Source: Strongylocentrotus pallidus
Lineage: Eukaryota > Echinodermata > Echinoidea > Camarodonta > Strongylocentrotidae
Reading direction: 5' to 3'
NCBI GenBank assembly: GCA_030265145.1
Contig: JARBES010000113.1
Coordinates: forward strand, 7,970,604-8,025,528
DNA: 54,925 nt
Shown here: in pieces, positions 1-14,500 of the stretch
How positions within the stretch are numbered: the first letter of the stretch is position 1
Layout of the letters: every line of letters begins with the position of its first letter
Notes under the pieces: generated by a model
Told to the model about the DNA's origin: nothing
Seen by the model: only the letters and a program-made list of their open reading frames with translations
The model's database searches: none
Translations under genes and position numbers: made by a program

Positions 1-2011
1 TTCGGTACAATGGTCTGAAAATCAGACTATTACTTACTGGCTCTATAGCTCTTAAGTTGATTCGACAACTAATAGTCGTTATTTTCCCACTTAAAGTTAT
101 TTTCAAGCCCCCCTTGTTTTAGGGAAGTTCTAGATTAGTATTATCTTTCAAATGCCGTTGGGATTTAACCTGTAGAACTCCTTTGGCGGGGGTCGTACTT
201 TTTTTAACTTCACGATCTCACGAGGAATAAACTACACTATCAAACAATCGGGTTATATAAATAATAACAATGATTTATTAAAGATAATCAACACAAATTA
301 TTAAGGGTCGTACAATTGGTCGTGTACACAGAATAATAAAATGTTTCCGGAGGGAAGAACGCCCGGCAAATAATTAACATACAATAACAGTGATCAAAGT
401 AAACGGAATCGTCTCTAGGGAACACCCCGGAGGTATAATCTCGGTCACGTTCAAAATAGAATATAACAAAATATAATCAAGCATCGAAAACAACAAATGT
501 CAATAATCAAAAATCAAATTCAAGATAGTCAAAAAGGATCGTTAATTAGTTCAGCAAAGCGTTCAATGAAAACAAACGATAAAACCAAATCAACATTACC
601 GAGTCAGGCGATGTTGATGCTGATGATGGCGACGAAACGATGACGACGAAGACGGCGATGATGACAAAGACAAATATGAAGACGGCGATGAAGTCAGGGA
701 CAATGGTCTTGTTGATGAAGGTGATGAGACGATCAATCGATGGATGCGATGATGATCATGAAGATAATGTCAATGATGTGATGACGATGACGAAATTAAC
801 ATCGCTCCTCAGCACAGCACAACGGATGACCGTCGGGTGAGGTGATGACGATGGCGATCATCGTGTCAACACAACACAATGGATGATGGCAGTCGAAAAG
901 ATAATGAGTCAATGATGGCGGGGTGAGGTGATGGTGATGGCGTTCATCGTGTCAACACAACACAACAGATGATGACGAGGTGGTGACGATGGCGTTCATC
1001 GTGTAACTACAACGAAGCAGATGACGGCGAAGTGGTGACGATGGCGTTCATCGTGTCACTACAACGATAAATGTCGGTGGAAAAGACAGATCCTAGAATA
1101 TGCTAGCAAAAGCGATTCAAGTCTCTCCACATAACAATATAAAAGAAAGTTGAATGATGAGCAAGTCCTTCGGCAGAGGTCCGGGGACGAAGTCGTCGAG
1201 TCCATGTTGGACGAAAATTTGAACGGCATAGTACACAAAAACACAGTATCGACCTGTGCGTGCCGATAACGAAATAATCCCTCTGATTTCCACGTGGAAA
1301 TATCAGGAAAAAGCCCCAATCGCTGGTGTAGCGTGATTGGTCAAAACAAGCGCACAAAATTAATATGCACGTATACGCGATGTACATAACAATGACATAA
1401 CTACATAACAATAGAATATATTAACGAACCAGACAGAACCGGTTGGGACATTAATTCTCTCTAGCCGCCAACTTGACAGTAAAAAAGCAATACATATTAA
1501 ACATGTACAATTCAATGCATAACACGTTATTATAAAAGTTTAAAATCGTGACATTTGGTCACGACAAACCTTTTCATTTTGTTGGCCTGCAAAATGGGAC
1601 ATAGTCCCTTTAATGCATGAACTGATACTACATACAACATGTCGTTAATATCCAATTACCAAGCAGTAATTAAAAACAATTATGACGTCATTGCTCATGA
1701 AAAAAAACATTGGTCGTCAAAAATCGTCGTTGGAATTGGTCAAAGTTTCCATAATGCTCAATGCAAAACCTGCCATGTCACAGGTCACAATTTTAGTCAT
1801 CCTACATGTATGATCGAATCTCTCATTTTGGTTTCTGTACTTGCACGCGCCCGACCGCAGAGGGCGTTAGACTAACAATTTCCAGAAGCGGTATTTACAA
1901 ATAATATTAGGGCCTAATAAGGTTCGGTTCGTTGCAAAATCTTTGTCAGATCAGATGGATGCCTAAAGCCAGTGTTTGTAGATTAGATCTAGATCTACAG
2001 GAGAAGAAGAG
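1..2011. other. Gene-free 5' flank of PROSER3
   Basis: I see no convincing coding exon here. The first 600 bases are AT-rich with no recognisable protein similarity in any frame, followed by a GAY-rich minisatellite (separate entry). About 1,600-1,880 is ordinary AT-rich sequence, and 1,880-2,011 must hold the PROSER3 promoter and 5' UTR because the first coding exon starts at 2,012. No TATA box stands at a convincing distance. A short palindromic AGATCTAGATCT lies just before the start codon, of unknown meaning. Confidence 0.5.
609..1075. repeat. GAY-rich minisatellite
   Basis: The stretch begins with degenerate GATGACGAY triplet-type repeats (609-780). It then resolves into units of about 51-53 bp sharing the core GGCGTTCATCGTGT, with cores near 857, 942, 993 and 1,046. 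The spacing is 51 and 53 bp for the last units and about 85 bp for the first pair, so the array is imperfect. The open frame across it (640-840) is a by-product of the triplet periodicity, not a gene. Confidence 0.6.
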
Positions 2012-2471
2012 ATGTCTGCATTTTTCGCTAATGAAAACAACAGGTGAGTAGCTCATAATCTGCGTCTCTGTTGACTTGTCAATTTCTGTTGCAGCTCTGC
2101 TTTGACGCTGTTGTCCCATAGGTTCAAAATGATGTCATGTCGTTTCGGGCAAACTCAATTCGCCAATTTTCCGATTTCGAAAGTCGGAGACTGATCGGGG
2201 AGCCTAAAGGAGACAATTTGATGGCTTTGAGTGAGGCTTTATTTTTAAAACAATTGATCAATAGATTAGACGGAAAAACTCCATTTAGAAGTCTAGTACA
2301 TTGATCGTTATTAATATAAATTGCATTATTAATTAAATTAATCCATTACAGATCAAGAAGGAAAAGAGGAAGGCGGAGAAGAAAGAAGAAGAAGAAGAAG
2401 AAGGAGGAGGAGGAGGAGGAGGAGGAAGAAGAGGAAGAGGAATAGGAAGAGGAAGAGGAAGAGGAAGAGGA

Positions 2472-2510
<39 letters not shown>

Positions 2511-5500
2511 AGAAGAAGAAGAAGAAGAAGGAGAAGGAGAAGGAGAAGGAAAAAGGTTGATGAGGAAGAAGATGCTAAAAAAGAAGGTAAAGAAGGAGAA
2601 TCAGTGAAGAACTAAAGGCAACCATCCAGTCGTAGTCATTACTCATGCCAGTATCTACATGTAACTGTACAAATGAACTAAACTCTCTCATTCACAATTG
2701 CATGTTTTTTCCCCAGACCTGACAACCCTTTCTATGATGTCCCGGAACCCAGAGCATTCTACCATCCTACGTTACCAAAAAATCTCACTAAGAGAACACA
2801 AGGAGTGAGTATTTATTTTTTACCTGTTAATTTTCAATTCTTTATATGTATTACTTTAAAACAGATATTATAGGAAGCCTGCAACGTGTACACGGACGTT
2901 CCGTTTACTCGTCCGTTCGACAACTACACATGTACTATTTGAATATGTCTGCTTTTCGTGGACACGCAGTGACTTGTGTATTAAGAGTAAAAGGGATAAG
3001 AATCTTAGTCTTTACCTACAAAGTTTACAAACATACTTGGAGTGAGACATACCAGGTATTCTTAAAATCATTTCAATATTTTATAAACCTTGCTAGCAAT
3101 GTTTTTCTTCCCCTACTTTGACCCAAGGTTATTATCTGGAGGCCAGATCTTGTGGTTGATGCATTTCCCCAATCACGGTTTACGTATAATACAGATAAAT
3201 ACACACACTACTTGTAATACCCTGCACATCGACTGTAGTAATTCCTCCTATGCGTTCACGGCTGCCTCATACCATCGTCAAATCCACTACTAGGTACCAT
3301 ACTTCCATGATGGGAGGTATTAAATCAATTAATTCTGATCTATTTCCTCATGACACTTTTGCGTCCCCGGTATACATGGTTTATTCACTTTATTGCTTAG
3401 AAATTGGTTTTGATTGCCGTTTGTGTAATTAAAAGGGTGTGTTTCATTCTTTCTAACATATAACTTTTTTGTCAAGATGATGCAAAACATAACCGTGTAC
3501 AAGTGTACCCGACCATATGACCGGAAGTGTACATGTACACAACTTAAACTACCAAAATACACACGCTTATGCACAGGCTATAGTGCGTGATGTTTTATGA
3601 TTACAATTTTCTTTGTAATTTCCTGACATGCAAATTGATTTTTGAATATTGTTGACCTTTCTTCATCCAAGAAAGAAAGACTTTAGTGGAGGAAAATGTT
3701 GACAAATCAGAGCCTAATCTATATTTGTATTATATATTTTTTAAATTTATTTTGTTGATTGTTTGAAATGCATTTAAATATTTGTTTTTTGAGAATTAAA
3801 AAAACCTTATCATACTGATGTTCGATTTCTCATGTGGCAGCCAACCATCTTTTGACAGGTTCTCCTTTTAGCCAATACACATGCTGAGTCATATCTACCT
3901 TTCTGAAAGCAGTTGTGGCTAAAACTGGTGGTCTATCCCATACTGACAAATCTTGATCAGAGGCGAGGGGATCGGAAGTACTTTCCTTGTTAACTTTATA
4001 TGTGCCACTCAAATAATATTCCTTCACCAACATGGATTTTCTCAGGGGATATTTCTTACCAATTATACTTTCAGGATAAATCTACTTCATAAGCTGATTA
4101 AAAGGTTGTTTAGCCAATAGAGTCTGGTATTATGCAAAGCTTTTTTTGTAATGCAAATTGCACTCCTTGTATTCTTTGGGTCCTTATATTGTTTGTGCCA
4201 ATTAGCACTTTTTGTAAACCTGCAATTGTGCAAATCAACTCTCATGGCAAATTAAATATTGACATGTGTAGGGTAAAACCATCTACATGTGTAGTATCTA
4301 TCCTTATGAACGCTTTTGAAATTAGTGTTCCACAAGTTTCTTGGCTTCGACACTGACCTGCTTTTGTTACAGAGAGGAAGTCTACTTGTCTTAAATGCAG
4401 TGTCCTGATTGAAAACAAAACTGGTAAACTTGACCATCTCTTCATTGGTTTCTTATATCGCATGTTCCTACATGATTACCCCATCTTGAGTTAGGCTAGC
4501 AATTTAGCTGCACAGATAATGTAACAATGTAAATCGTAAGGGTTGAAAGTGGCAAATATAATTAGTGCTGTGAGACAGACCTATCTATATAAAAAAACAA
4601 AACCAGCAACATTAACAAACAAACACAAACAAACAAACATAACACTGTATAATTAAAGTTCCTTAACGGTATTCATATTGTGTATTATTTTCCATAGATT
4701 TCTCTAAGTCCAGAGAGAGTGAAATCCCATCTCAATGCAAATGAAGATCTGCGGCATGGGAAAGGGAAGGAACTGAGCCCTGGAGAGAAGGGGTTCCTGT
4801 CTGGATCTAACACCATGCTTGCAAAGGAACTACCGACTCATGACACTCCAAGCCCAGGGTAAGTCTAGTCTAACTTTAAAAATATCTTACTGGTAATTTT
4901 TTACTCCAGGAGGTTAGGAGAGATGAAAGATATTGGCTACAGAAAGAGAGGAACTTCCTGGTGGCCAGCTTAAAACCCTATGGCAGACCTTGTAAAACCT
5001 GGAAGGAGACATTAGAGGAAGGTATGAGGGTATTTGGCCCCACCCAGGCCAGGTTGATGCTTGGAGAAGAGCCTTTGAGAAGATGAAACGCCCAACCCAA
5101 CAGCATGGACAAAATAGATGTTAACCACTGCTGATAGTATTCTTAATCTTCTTATTGCACTGTGTAGTGTGTTTAAAACTCATATGGGCAGTGATAATGT
5201 GCTGATCTTCAATCAATGTTTACTGTCCAATTCCATGGTGCAGAGATGTTATATTACTCCTGAAGGCACACAAACGCCCACTTCTCATTTGAAGTTTTCC
5301 AGTATGAGTGAAGATAATGCTATCTTGTAGTGAGATCTTCTTCCTATGCAGAGTGCAATTTATGTACACCATTTTTAGTTTGCTAACATTTTGTCCCACA
5401 TGTGTGCCATTTGTTCCTTGAGAAAGAACATTCACAGAAGTTTTGTTATTTATTTGTTGTCTCTTTTTGTTTTAATACACACATCAGTATGAGTCTATCG

Positions 5501-8500
5501 ACACTTTTCTTCCTGTGGGCCATCCAATCTTGGCACACACCAGTACAATAAGCATATTCCTCTGAAGCATGAACATGTAGGTATATATGCATTAGGATGA
5601 TTTCTACCTGGAGGGAATGATCTTTGATATTTCACTTTCTCGTCTGATTTAGACCTGATACGTCTTCCAAGTTTGATGAGTCTTGGCCTGCAAGTGAATG
5701 CCCATCAACGATCGAGAGCCCTGGTGATGCTCAGAATGTTTCCTCGACCTCAGCTGCTACTAGTCATGTCTCTGGGTCAAGCGCGTCACCACATACACTT
5801 GGTAATACCGGGTATATTTCTTTAGATACATGTATTCAGAGATGGCTAAATTGGTAGATAAAATGACTTTCAACTAAGGCATGTAACTCTCATAGCATGT
5901 GCCCCTTATTACACAAAATTTGTTGATTCTATATTTTTGCTAGTTAAATCGTTTTCCTCTCTTAAGATGTCAGCCACTTCATTTTACAAAGATCAAAAAC
6001 GAATTTGTTCATAATTTTTGTTGTGAATTTCTTTATTGTAGTTTGGTGAAATATCATTTTGATGAAAAGTAAACAAAAATTTAATTCAATCAGTGGACTC
6101 AATTTTAATTCATATATTAATGTTGGATAAGACAAAAATAAATATATCGTTTGTTTCTTTTCAGATCCAACAACAAATACCAGGGGGCAAAACTCAAAGC
6201 AAGACTCTGACAGTACTCTAGCCAGGTAATATTTTAATTCAAAAATAATTGTTACTGAATTAATGTTCATGTTTGTTTTCATAGTTATTATTTAGAAAGC
6301 TGCCAAGGGGAACCATGAAAGGAGTCACCTATAAACATTTCTTCTTTTTTTTCGGTGCAGTCTGCTTCCTTCAATTTTGAAGAGTCGTGCAGAACTCTGG
6401 TGTAGTGTATTTCATAAGAATACGGTGCGTGTGCCAAGAATTAACAAGGTGCAAGTAAATACAGCATTGGATCTAGCTGCTGCAGCCTCACGTCAATTGG
6501 AGAAAAAAGGCTTCGACAGATGGGGCTGTCACGACATTGGCTGGGAGGGTGATCCCTGTCTTCACAGTTCTGCGGTAGAAGGAGTTTTGATGTTGCAGAG
6601 TCCTGGATTGAGGTTTGATATATCCTTGTGGGTGAACAGCTCCTGTTGGTCTGGTGAATTTGATGATGTGCGCCTCTGAGTTGAATGGAACTAGCTGGTT
6701 GTGAATATTGTAGAACATCACAAGGGGAAAGTGTTCTCATCGCTGTTGGAGTGATGTCCATCCAAGCTACTGCAACATTGAAGATACACTGGATGTGTTG
6801 CGGTATCGATTCAATGTGTATCGGGCTGCCCTTTGTCGAATCATTTTTACCTTGTTGATGTCTTTGGCCACTGGTGGATCCAATACGGAAGAGGCATATT
6901 CCACCAGGGGTCTGACTAGTGTTCTGTATACTATGGCTTTCAACTTTGAAGAGTTCACTTAGAAAGGCCAGGGTGTTGTTAGCCTTTTGGCAGACACTGT
7001 AGATGTGTTTGTTTCATCTCGGGTCTGATGTTATAGTGACACCGATATATTTTGTGGCTTCTACAGGAGTAAGGATGGAATGTTAGGTCTGTACTGGTGT
7101 ACAATCTCGTTTCGCTTCCAGCTTATTACGTTTTCCAAGGGCTTGTGGCAACTTTCACCATAAGTTGTAAAAGTTAAGAAATAATCGAGTGGAAATTCAT
7201 ACATACACCAGTCACAATATGTTTGTCTGGGTTGGTAGAATAAATATGATCAATCATCGACTTTGATGACATAGTTATTCGGATAGGAACAATAATTAAT
7301 TGTGTGCATAAGAAACCAGTCATCAAAGATGACAAATAATTTGCATCTGAAATTAACTTATCCTGATGATAAATCACAATTAAATCACAATTAAAGTCTC
7401 CCAGTAGAATCATTTCTACATTGTCGCTAATCGCCCTTTCCATCATACAAGTGATTTGATCAAAATACTCTACTGGAACGTATTGGTGGTGTATATAATA
7501 CACAAATCAGAAGAGTTTCGTTACGAGCTACTTTGACCTTAACACATACAGCTTTGAGTTCATTTACATAGTCCAGCCGTGTATAGTTAATGTCTCTTCA
7601 TACATAAAGGTCTACACCTGCTCCGTGTCTAGTTCTGTCTTTACAAATAATGTTGTAGTCCTCTATTAATAGTTCAGAGTCTGTTATAGCTATAATATTG
7701 AATGGATTATATTTTAGAGTATATTTTAGATCATCTATCTTGGTTGGTAACTAATTGATATTGACATTGCAAATTTTAGACCTCTCCCGCTAAATGGCTT
7801 GAAATATATCCGTTTTCCAGACTATAGTATGCAGCATTTTCTTTAGTAGTATTCGGGGTAAATAGTATTGATCCGTGTAAGGGTATCCTTTCTGAGTCTC
7901 CAAGTCGTCCATCCAGTCGCATGGAAACACTGCTCCTCTCGGTTTCCACCGGTGATTGGTTGTTTGATGATTCAGAAAAAATGCTGTGTACTGCGATGTG
8001 TATCTGGCCGTAGACATAGTGACCCCGTTCCTATTGAAATGAACGCAATCTATAGAGATGAACATCTGGGCGGATGTCATCATTTTTAATAATCGCCCAT
8101 CCACGCTCATTGGCCAGAAGTTTTATGCCGGCGTTCACTCTGTCCAATAAGGCGCCATCTGGTGGAGATTCAGCTCAGCGGTGGATTATGGTTGATATTG
8201 TCATCGATTTGACATCAGCCTGTGTGACAATTTCGTGACATATCAACGACAGCTTCGCAACAATTATATCTTCATCATCATTGTTTAGGTTACTAGAGCC
8301 AAGATGAACAATAACTTCCTAGGGCTTGAATTGCCTTGCCAGACTATCAATAACTTCATACGCGTCCTCTAGTTTGGCACCAGGAAGTGCTTTACATTTC
8401 ACTGTTGTTCGCTTTGAAAGTTTAGAGGGTCTAATACGTCTAAACATCAAGTCTCTGACCAGTAGAATTTGAGCTTTATTCTCTTTTGGATTATCATCAT

Positions 8501-11500
8501 CATCATGATTAAAATTGTCTGCTATTGCCCCAAATGATCGCTTTTGTCTATCAAGATATTCAGCCAACTGGCGTTCAAAGGACATCTCATGAGCGACCTG
8601 GCTGCGATTACTCTCTGTTTGAATGGGGCACTGTCCTGAGTCTTAGACGCCATCTTTTTAATCAGTGCATCAATGATCTTTGACATTGTTTGTATTTGTT
8701 CCTTTAATAACTTACGGTCAGGATCCATTTTGTTACTCATACAGGCTTTGTTCATCTCCCTTCTGGTTATTGTTGAGATAGGGTCATCCGTTTGCGTACC
8801 GTCAATGGGATCAGGATGGTCGCCTTCTTCGCTTTCTGATATGTAATGGCGGCTTTCTAATATGCTTTGAGATTGTCAAGCAATTTTTTTGATACCAGCC
8901 ATTGTGATGATGATATCTGGTATTGTTTCATAAGACGAGGTGGGAGGGAGCAGATCAGGTGGGGCTGCAGTCTCTTTCGTGACCACCGCTTGGAATTGGT
9001 TGTTGAGGCCATCAGCTTTCTTAGTGGGGTCGGTTAACTTCCTTCCATCTGAGTTGAGATGTGAAATTCCTCCACTGTCACACAGGTTATGTTTAATGAA
9101 GCTCCAGAATCTCTTCATGGCTCCATACTGGTTTTCATCGTTGCCTCCTTCAAGGAACGACTCCAGATATTCCCAGTATTTTTCTTTCTGGATCTCTGAC
9201 TTGATGCTCCTCTTCAGACATCAATTGTGCTCTTTAAGGTCATAGGATAGAAGTCCTGTGGTCTTCAAGAGATTTTTACATCTCTTAACCCTGCCTCTTT
9301 TCTTGATGAGTTCCTGATTCTTGCAGTCACCCATTGTGAGTTGGTTTTGGGCTTTAAGAATGTATGGGGAATGTATGCTTAATACCATGCTTGATTCCAG
9401 TCTGAAATACCTGTATGTCCCAAAGTTCACTAGTGGTGGCCTCATCATATTTTTATCTATCTCATCCGCAACTCTTGACATGCTAACCTGTTATGCGTCC
9501 CAGTCTGCTTTGGTATAAACAGAAATTTGGTATCTGTTGTCTACTAGATGGTCGCATGTCCAGGATTAGAAGAAGACAGTCATGATCCATAATGCTAGGA
9601 ACCGCAGACGCATTGTATTTAAAGTGGGATTGTTGGTGAGGTACAAGTCAAGAACATGCTGTCGTCCTGTAGGTTCCTCTACTTGTTGAACTAGACCATT
9701 GTCATCCAACATCTGTCCAAACTTGTGATGTAAGACAGGGTGGCCACATTCTTTCACCCTTTGGTTCGTCCAGTTCCATGATGGAAGGTTGGAGGCTCCC
9801 CCGATGACAATGAGGTGATTCATGTTTAATCTTGAAAGTGATTGTTGTAGCTCAAGTAAGCTCGATTCGTCTCCTTCATGTGGCTTGTAGTAAGATGCGC
9901 AAACAGGGTTTTAGACTATCTTGAAAGATTTACGGCACTTTAGATTTATCACTTTAGTTTGAGTGACCACTCTAGATAGGTTTCCTTTATACATGTGTAA
10001 AGATTCTCACTAAAACAGCATTTACTATCTCTTTCTCACTTTCAAAGACTCATAGGCCGGTTTCGGTACGGCACTCCCCAGAGCAGGGAACAGAGGGCGC
10101 AGCATTCAGCTACCGGTAGCAAGGACTTCTGGTGGCTGTCTTCCTCATCTTCATCTCCCCCGCTTCCATCTCATCAACTATCGTCATCCTCCATCTCTAG
10201 GCATGCCACCATCGAGACCACACCCATCCGAGGAACCGGTCCTGTTGGTGGTGTGAGGGGGGTAGAACAGGCCCGAAGGGGTACAGGCGGTGGAAGGGGA
10301 AGAGCAAGGGGTGCAGGAAGGGGTGCATCAAGGGTACCAACATGGTCTGGAGTTTCTAAGAGTGGAGTCTCATCTCTTAGTAGCAGTAGAAGAGTGAGCA
10401 GTGTCTCGACTCTTACCTCATCATCAAGCAGTGTAAGTTAATTTGGAATGATGTTGCTTTTTTATTGTGATTAAAAAAAGATAGCATTCTGACTTTTTTC
10501 TTTCTTTCTGGGCTTTGTATAATATCGAACATATATTTTAGGGCAAAATAAGTTCTCATCCGATTCCAAATTACATTTTAAAAAGAGCACAGGTCTTCAT
10601 GGTCAACAACTTAATATGATTATAAAAATCATTACTTTTTATGAAGAAATGAATCTGTAGAGCATTCAGCTTGGTGCTTAATTTTGTGAGGGATGTTGGG
10701 AGCCAAACGTTTGTGGTAATAAAGATTATGAATGTTAATCCTGATATTATCTAAAATTTTATATTAAGGGCACGAGTTTAGGGTTAATTCATTTTTAAAA
10801 CGAAAAGTTAAATTCATGTAAGATGTAGTTGCTGTGTGGTAGGATGTACATGCATATCTGTCATGCATTTGGTTACTTTGTAGCATCACTTTTGCCAAAT
10901 GTTTTTGTGTTTTCAAGCATTTATTTCATGACCCATTTATGGACAATTAAACTTGTTTGGCTCACTTAAAGATGTGTTTTAAGATCAATTCTTTGATAAT
11001 AATCATTTTCTCCTGTTGCTGTCACTGTAGACGCGTTTTTCTGGTACCGATAAGGAGACGGACGAGATTCAGAGAAGAGCTGAAAAGCTCCTTGAAATAA
11101 GGTAGGATCTCCTTGGTTATCAGATGGGGATGTGTGGAAGTGGAAAATAATAGTACAGGTTAAATGATCTTGATAATAGTTATATTCTTTTTTATTTAAA
11201 AATAATTTTTCTTTCTTCCAACTTTTTATTTAGATACTTTCTGAAACAAAATATTTATTTGTGACACTCCATTCCCCTAGCTACTTGTATACCAGCGTCA
11301 AGTGTCCCCATCCCCCCCCCCTCCTCCTGGCTGCTATCGCATTCATGCTTATAATAATGAGTCTCTACATTTATCTTGATTCTTTGATTTTCATCCATAC
11401 TTTCAAGTTTTCAATTTGATCTATGTTTTTGGGGGTATTTCAGCTGTCAAATTGTATATAACTCAATTACATTGGGTACTCTTATTGTTTGCTGATTTTT

Positions 11501-14500
11501 ATATTTTACTTGTAAATGCAGGAACATCTGATAAAAAGAAGGAAAAACAAGACATGCAAGGTAGATTTATAATGATAATAATACAAGATAAAAATAAGAC
11601 ACATTTGTATTTCCAGAGAGGGCGAGTCATCTTGCCCACGGTTCCAATGAAATGCCAATTTATTCTTGTTTTTCTTCTTATTTTCTGTTTGATACATCAG
11701 TGATAGGACTATTCTCAGTGAGCCAGCAGTGAGTTCTGATGGGGTAGGATCATTCTCTACTAGCTCCCCAATCACAGATGATAGCACGCCCTCTACAGGC
11801 AGCGAGGCATATACATCAAGATATCATGGTGAGACAATGCCCGCTTTGCCAAGATCCAGCATTACAATCCACTTTAATCTTCTATTTTCACTTTCATAAT
11901 ACAGGGTTAAAGCTCATGAAGAGTTTTGGTAGCAAAAAGGAAAATAAAAAGTTGAATATAGTCTCATGTTGTTCTCCTTATAGCAAAATATATATTATAT
12001 AAACTTATTTGGTATTCCATCCATGATTTCCAGTGAATTTTAAATGTAAATGTCTGCAAGCAAATATAGATAATGGCTTTAAACTCCCCTATGCTAGGAA
12101 TCTCAGCACTTTGTCAGGAGATAGTGTCTGTGTACACTGAACCTTTTTTCACACACCCCTCATAAATTTTTACACATGTGTAGTTCTGGTTGTCGTTGTG
12201 GGATTTTATGTCTCTAGGTGGGATATCTATATTATGTTTACCTCTTGTTTGTATAATATTTCACTCAAGAAGAAGACACTCCACAACAGCTTTAATAGTA
12301 TTGCTTGAATCTTGCTATATCAACTAAATCAAAGAAATCTGATGAACAGTTTTTGAGGGGCTTACCAAAGCTGTAAGTGACCTTTAAACTGTGTATTTAT
12401 GATAAACATATCAACAATCAATCTCTTCATTCCAAACTGAATACATGTTATGGAAGAAATACTTCAGATGTTTACTGGTAACCAGGATCATATAACAATA
12501 ACAAAGCACTGCCCTATTTCCGAGAGAAGTGGTTAGGTTTTGACTATATTCACACATCTACTGTTGCCTGAAATAAAACAAAGTCTGCCATGCATTCCCT
12601 ATATCAAATTTAATATTCTTAATTAACCTGTTTGTAGTTACCTTAATTAAAAATATATATCAATAGCATTTAGGTCTTTTAATTGTTAATGGTGAGTAAT
12701 TCCTTACAAATTGCTTGTTAAAACATGTCAATAAAATTGGTTCTTTTTTAGATATTTAATTGAAATATAAAGATCTACCTCTACTGGATTAATAATTTGT
12801 TTCTATTTATTCTATTCTAATTTTATGACATACACTATTGTTGTAGACTGTAAAAATGAAGAAACATAAACAATAGAATCTTCTGAGTTTCCCTTTGTTC
12901 CCATGTGTCCTTGGTTACACACAGTGACCTCGAGGTTTAGGACAAGATTCTTCAGCATTTCCCTGGTAAAAGTTTGTCAGCTTTTCAACTTCTATTTAAT
13001 TACATTATCTTCATCCAACAGACAAAGAGAATCTACCAAGACCTCCGCTGTTCCCAGCTGACCTCAGCTACACAAAGCGTCCTCAGGGTCCCGAGGAAGA
13101 CATTCTACAACAATGGCGCATGAGACGCAGGATGGAGCAGGCTAAGGAGGGAGCCCTTCATAGAGTGTCAGGTCAAAGGTCCCATGGTCCACTCAGACAG
13201 ACCCAGGAAGCAAATATCAGAACGAGAGATGGAACTGTAAGGAATGAGTCTTTTAATCTTGAAATGCCTATTTAAACTAAATAATTACCTCTGTAAGGCA
13301 AACATGATAAAAGAAAAGAATGTGAAGCATACTCTCATAAAAATAAAGACATGCCCCTTTTTTATATTTTCCACCTGACACATTTTCCAAGATGAGTCAA
13401 GCATTTCGCTAGATGACTGCCAACTTTGTTTAAGTGTCTGCAAGTGAGGCTTGGAAAATAACTTTTATGCACTATTGACCATTTCAAAGTTGTGTTCTCA
13501 TTGACTCTAGAGTCTTAGATTGCAACAGTTTATTGTTTGTAAAAGAAATAAAAGTAGGCTGTTCAAAAGATGTAATTTGTAATTAAAATATCAAAAATTA
13601 TTTTTGTGTCAGGATGAATGACTTATTATTTGTTTTAGTATTTTCATAAAGAAAGTAAAATTAAAAACTCAATGATAGATGATTTGTTGTTTGGAGAACT
13701 TTGTTGTTTGGAGAATCAAAGAGGCCAGTTTTAAGGATTTTGCCTTTACTGTAAGCACTATCACTTCTGTGTTTTATGCTCTTTCAAACTTTGTACTCTA
13801 CTTAAAATATGATTCTCCATTACTTCTTGGTCTTAATTGAGTAAAATCAGTTGCCAACTCTGAGTTATCTTATTGTTATCATTAAACTACTTCATTATCA
13901 CTGTTTTCGAGGAATATTTTAAATCTGCATAACTTACAAAGCTGGATTGTTTCAATTAGGTGATGTTTGTTTAATGGTAATGTTTGAACATTTATGTTAT
14001 ATCATTTACTCATGTAACTCATGTATTGTGATACATTTTCATATGTTTGTGTAAGCAGACAACATTGTAAAACAGTTTGTCAATCACTGAATAGGCTGTG
14101 CTCGATGAAGAAATACAAATGAATAAATAGATAAATGAATAAATGGTTGAATATTAATAAATCCAACAACTCATTACTCTCCTAAACTTTTCAGGAAGAA
14201 GGTGACTCTAGGCTTGCAGGCTTTCGTCGTCGGTTGGAACAGCAGAGGCTTCTGACAGAAGCTAGAGATGCGAGCAAAATTCCACAGGTGCCTGTGATAG
14301 ATGCCACCACAACCCACACTGGAACAGATCCTATCCCACAATCCATTGCTACACAGACAGGAAGAGGGGTGCCATCGTGTGACCAGACTGGTAGCAGATC
14401 TCTTTCTTCTGGACAAGCAACATGTCTCTTACAGGAAAGAACTTTGACAAGTGATACCATGCAGGAAGAAGATGAGGAATTTTCAAGTCAACGAGTATAT

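Noticed and set aside
640-840. Thr/Met/Asp-rich open frame
   Set aside because: It is produced by GATGAC-type minisatellite periodicity.
3830-4033. Minus-strand frame of 67 codons with a protein-like composition (VWDRPPVLATTAF)
   Set aside because: It may be a transposable-element scrap in PROSER3 intron 2, but I could not match it to a family and no second piece confirms it.
6377-6679. 100-codon plus-strand frame
   Set aside because: It is antisense to the LINE-A reverse-transcriptase C-terminus, whose peptide motifs are unmistakable on the other strand.
14174-14460. Minus-strand frames of 80-89 codons opposite PROSER3 exon 10 (also 32,587-32,856)
   Set aside because: They are shadows of the long sense exon, with no similarity and no splice support of their own.
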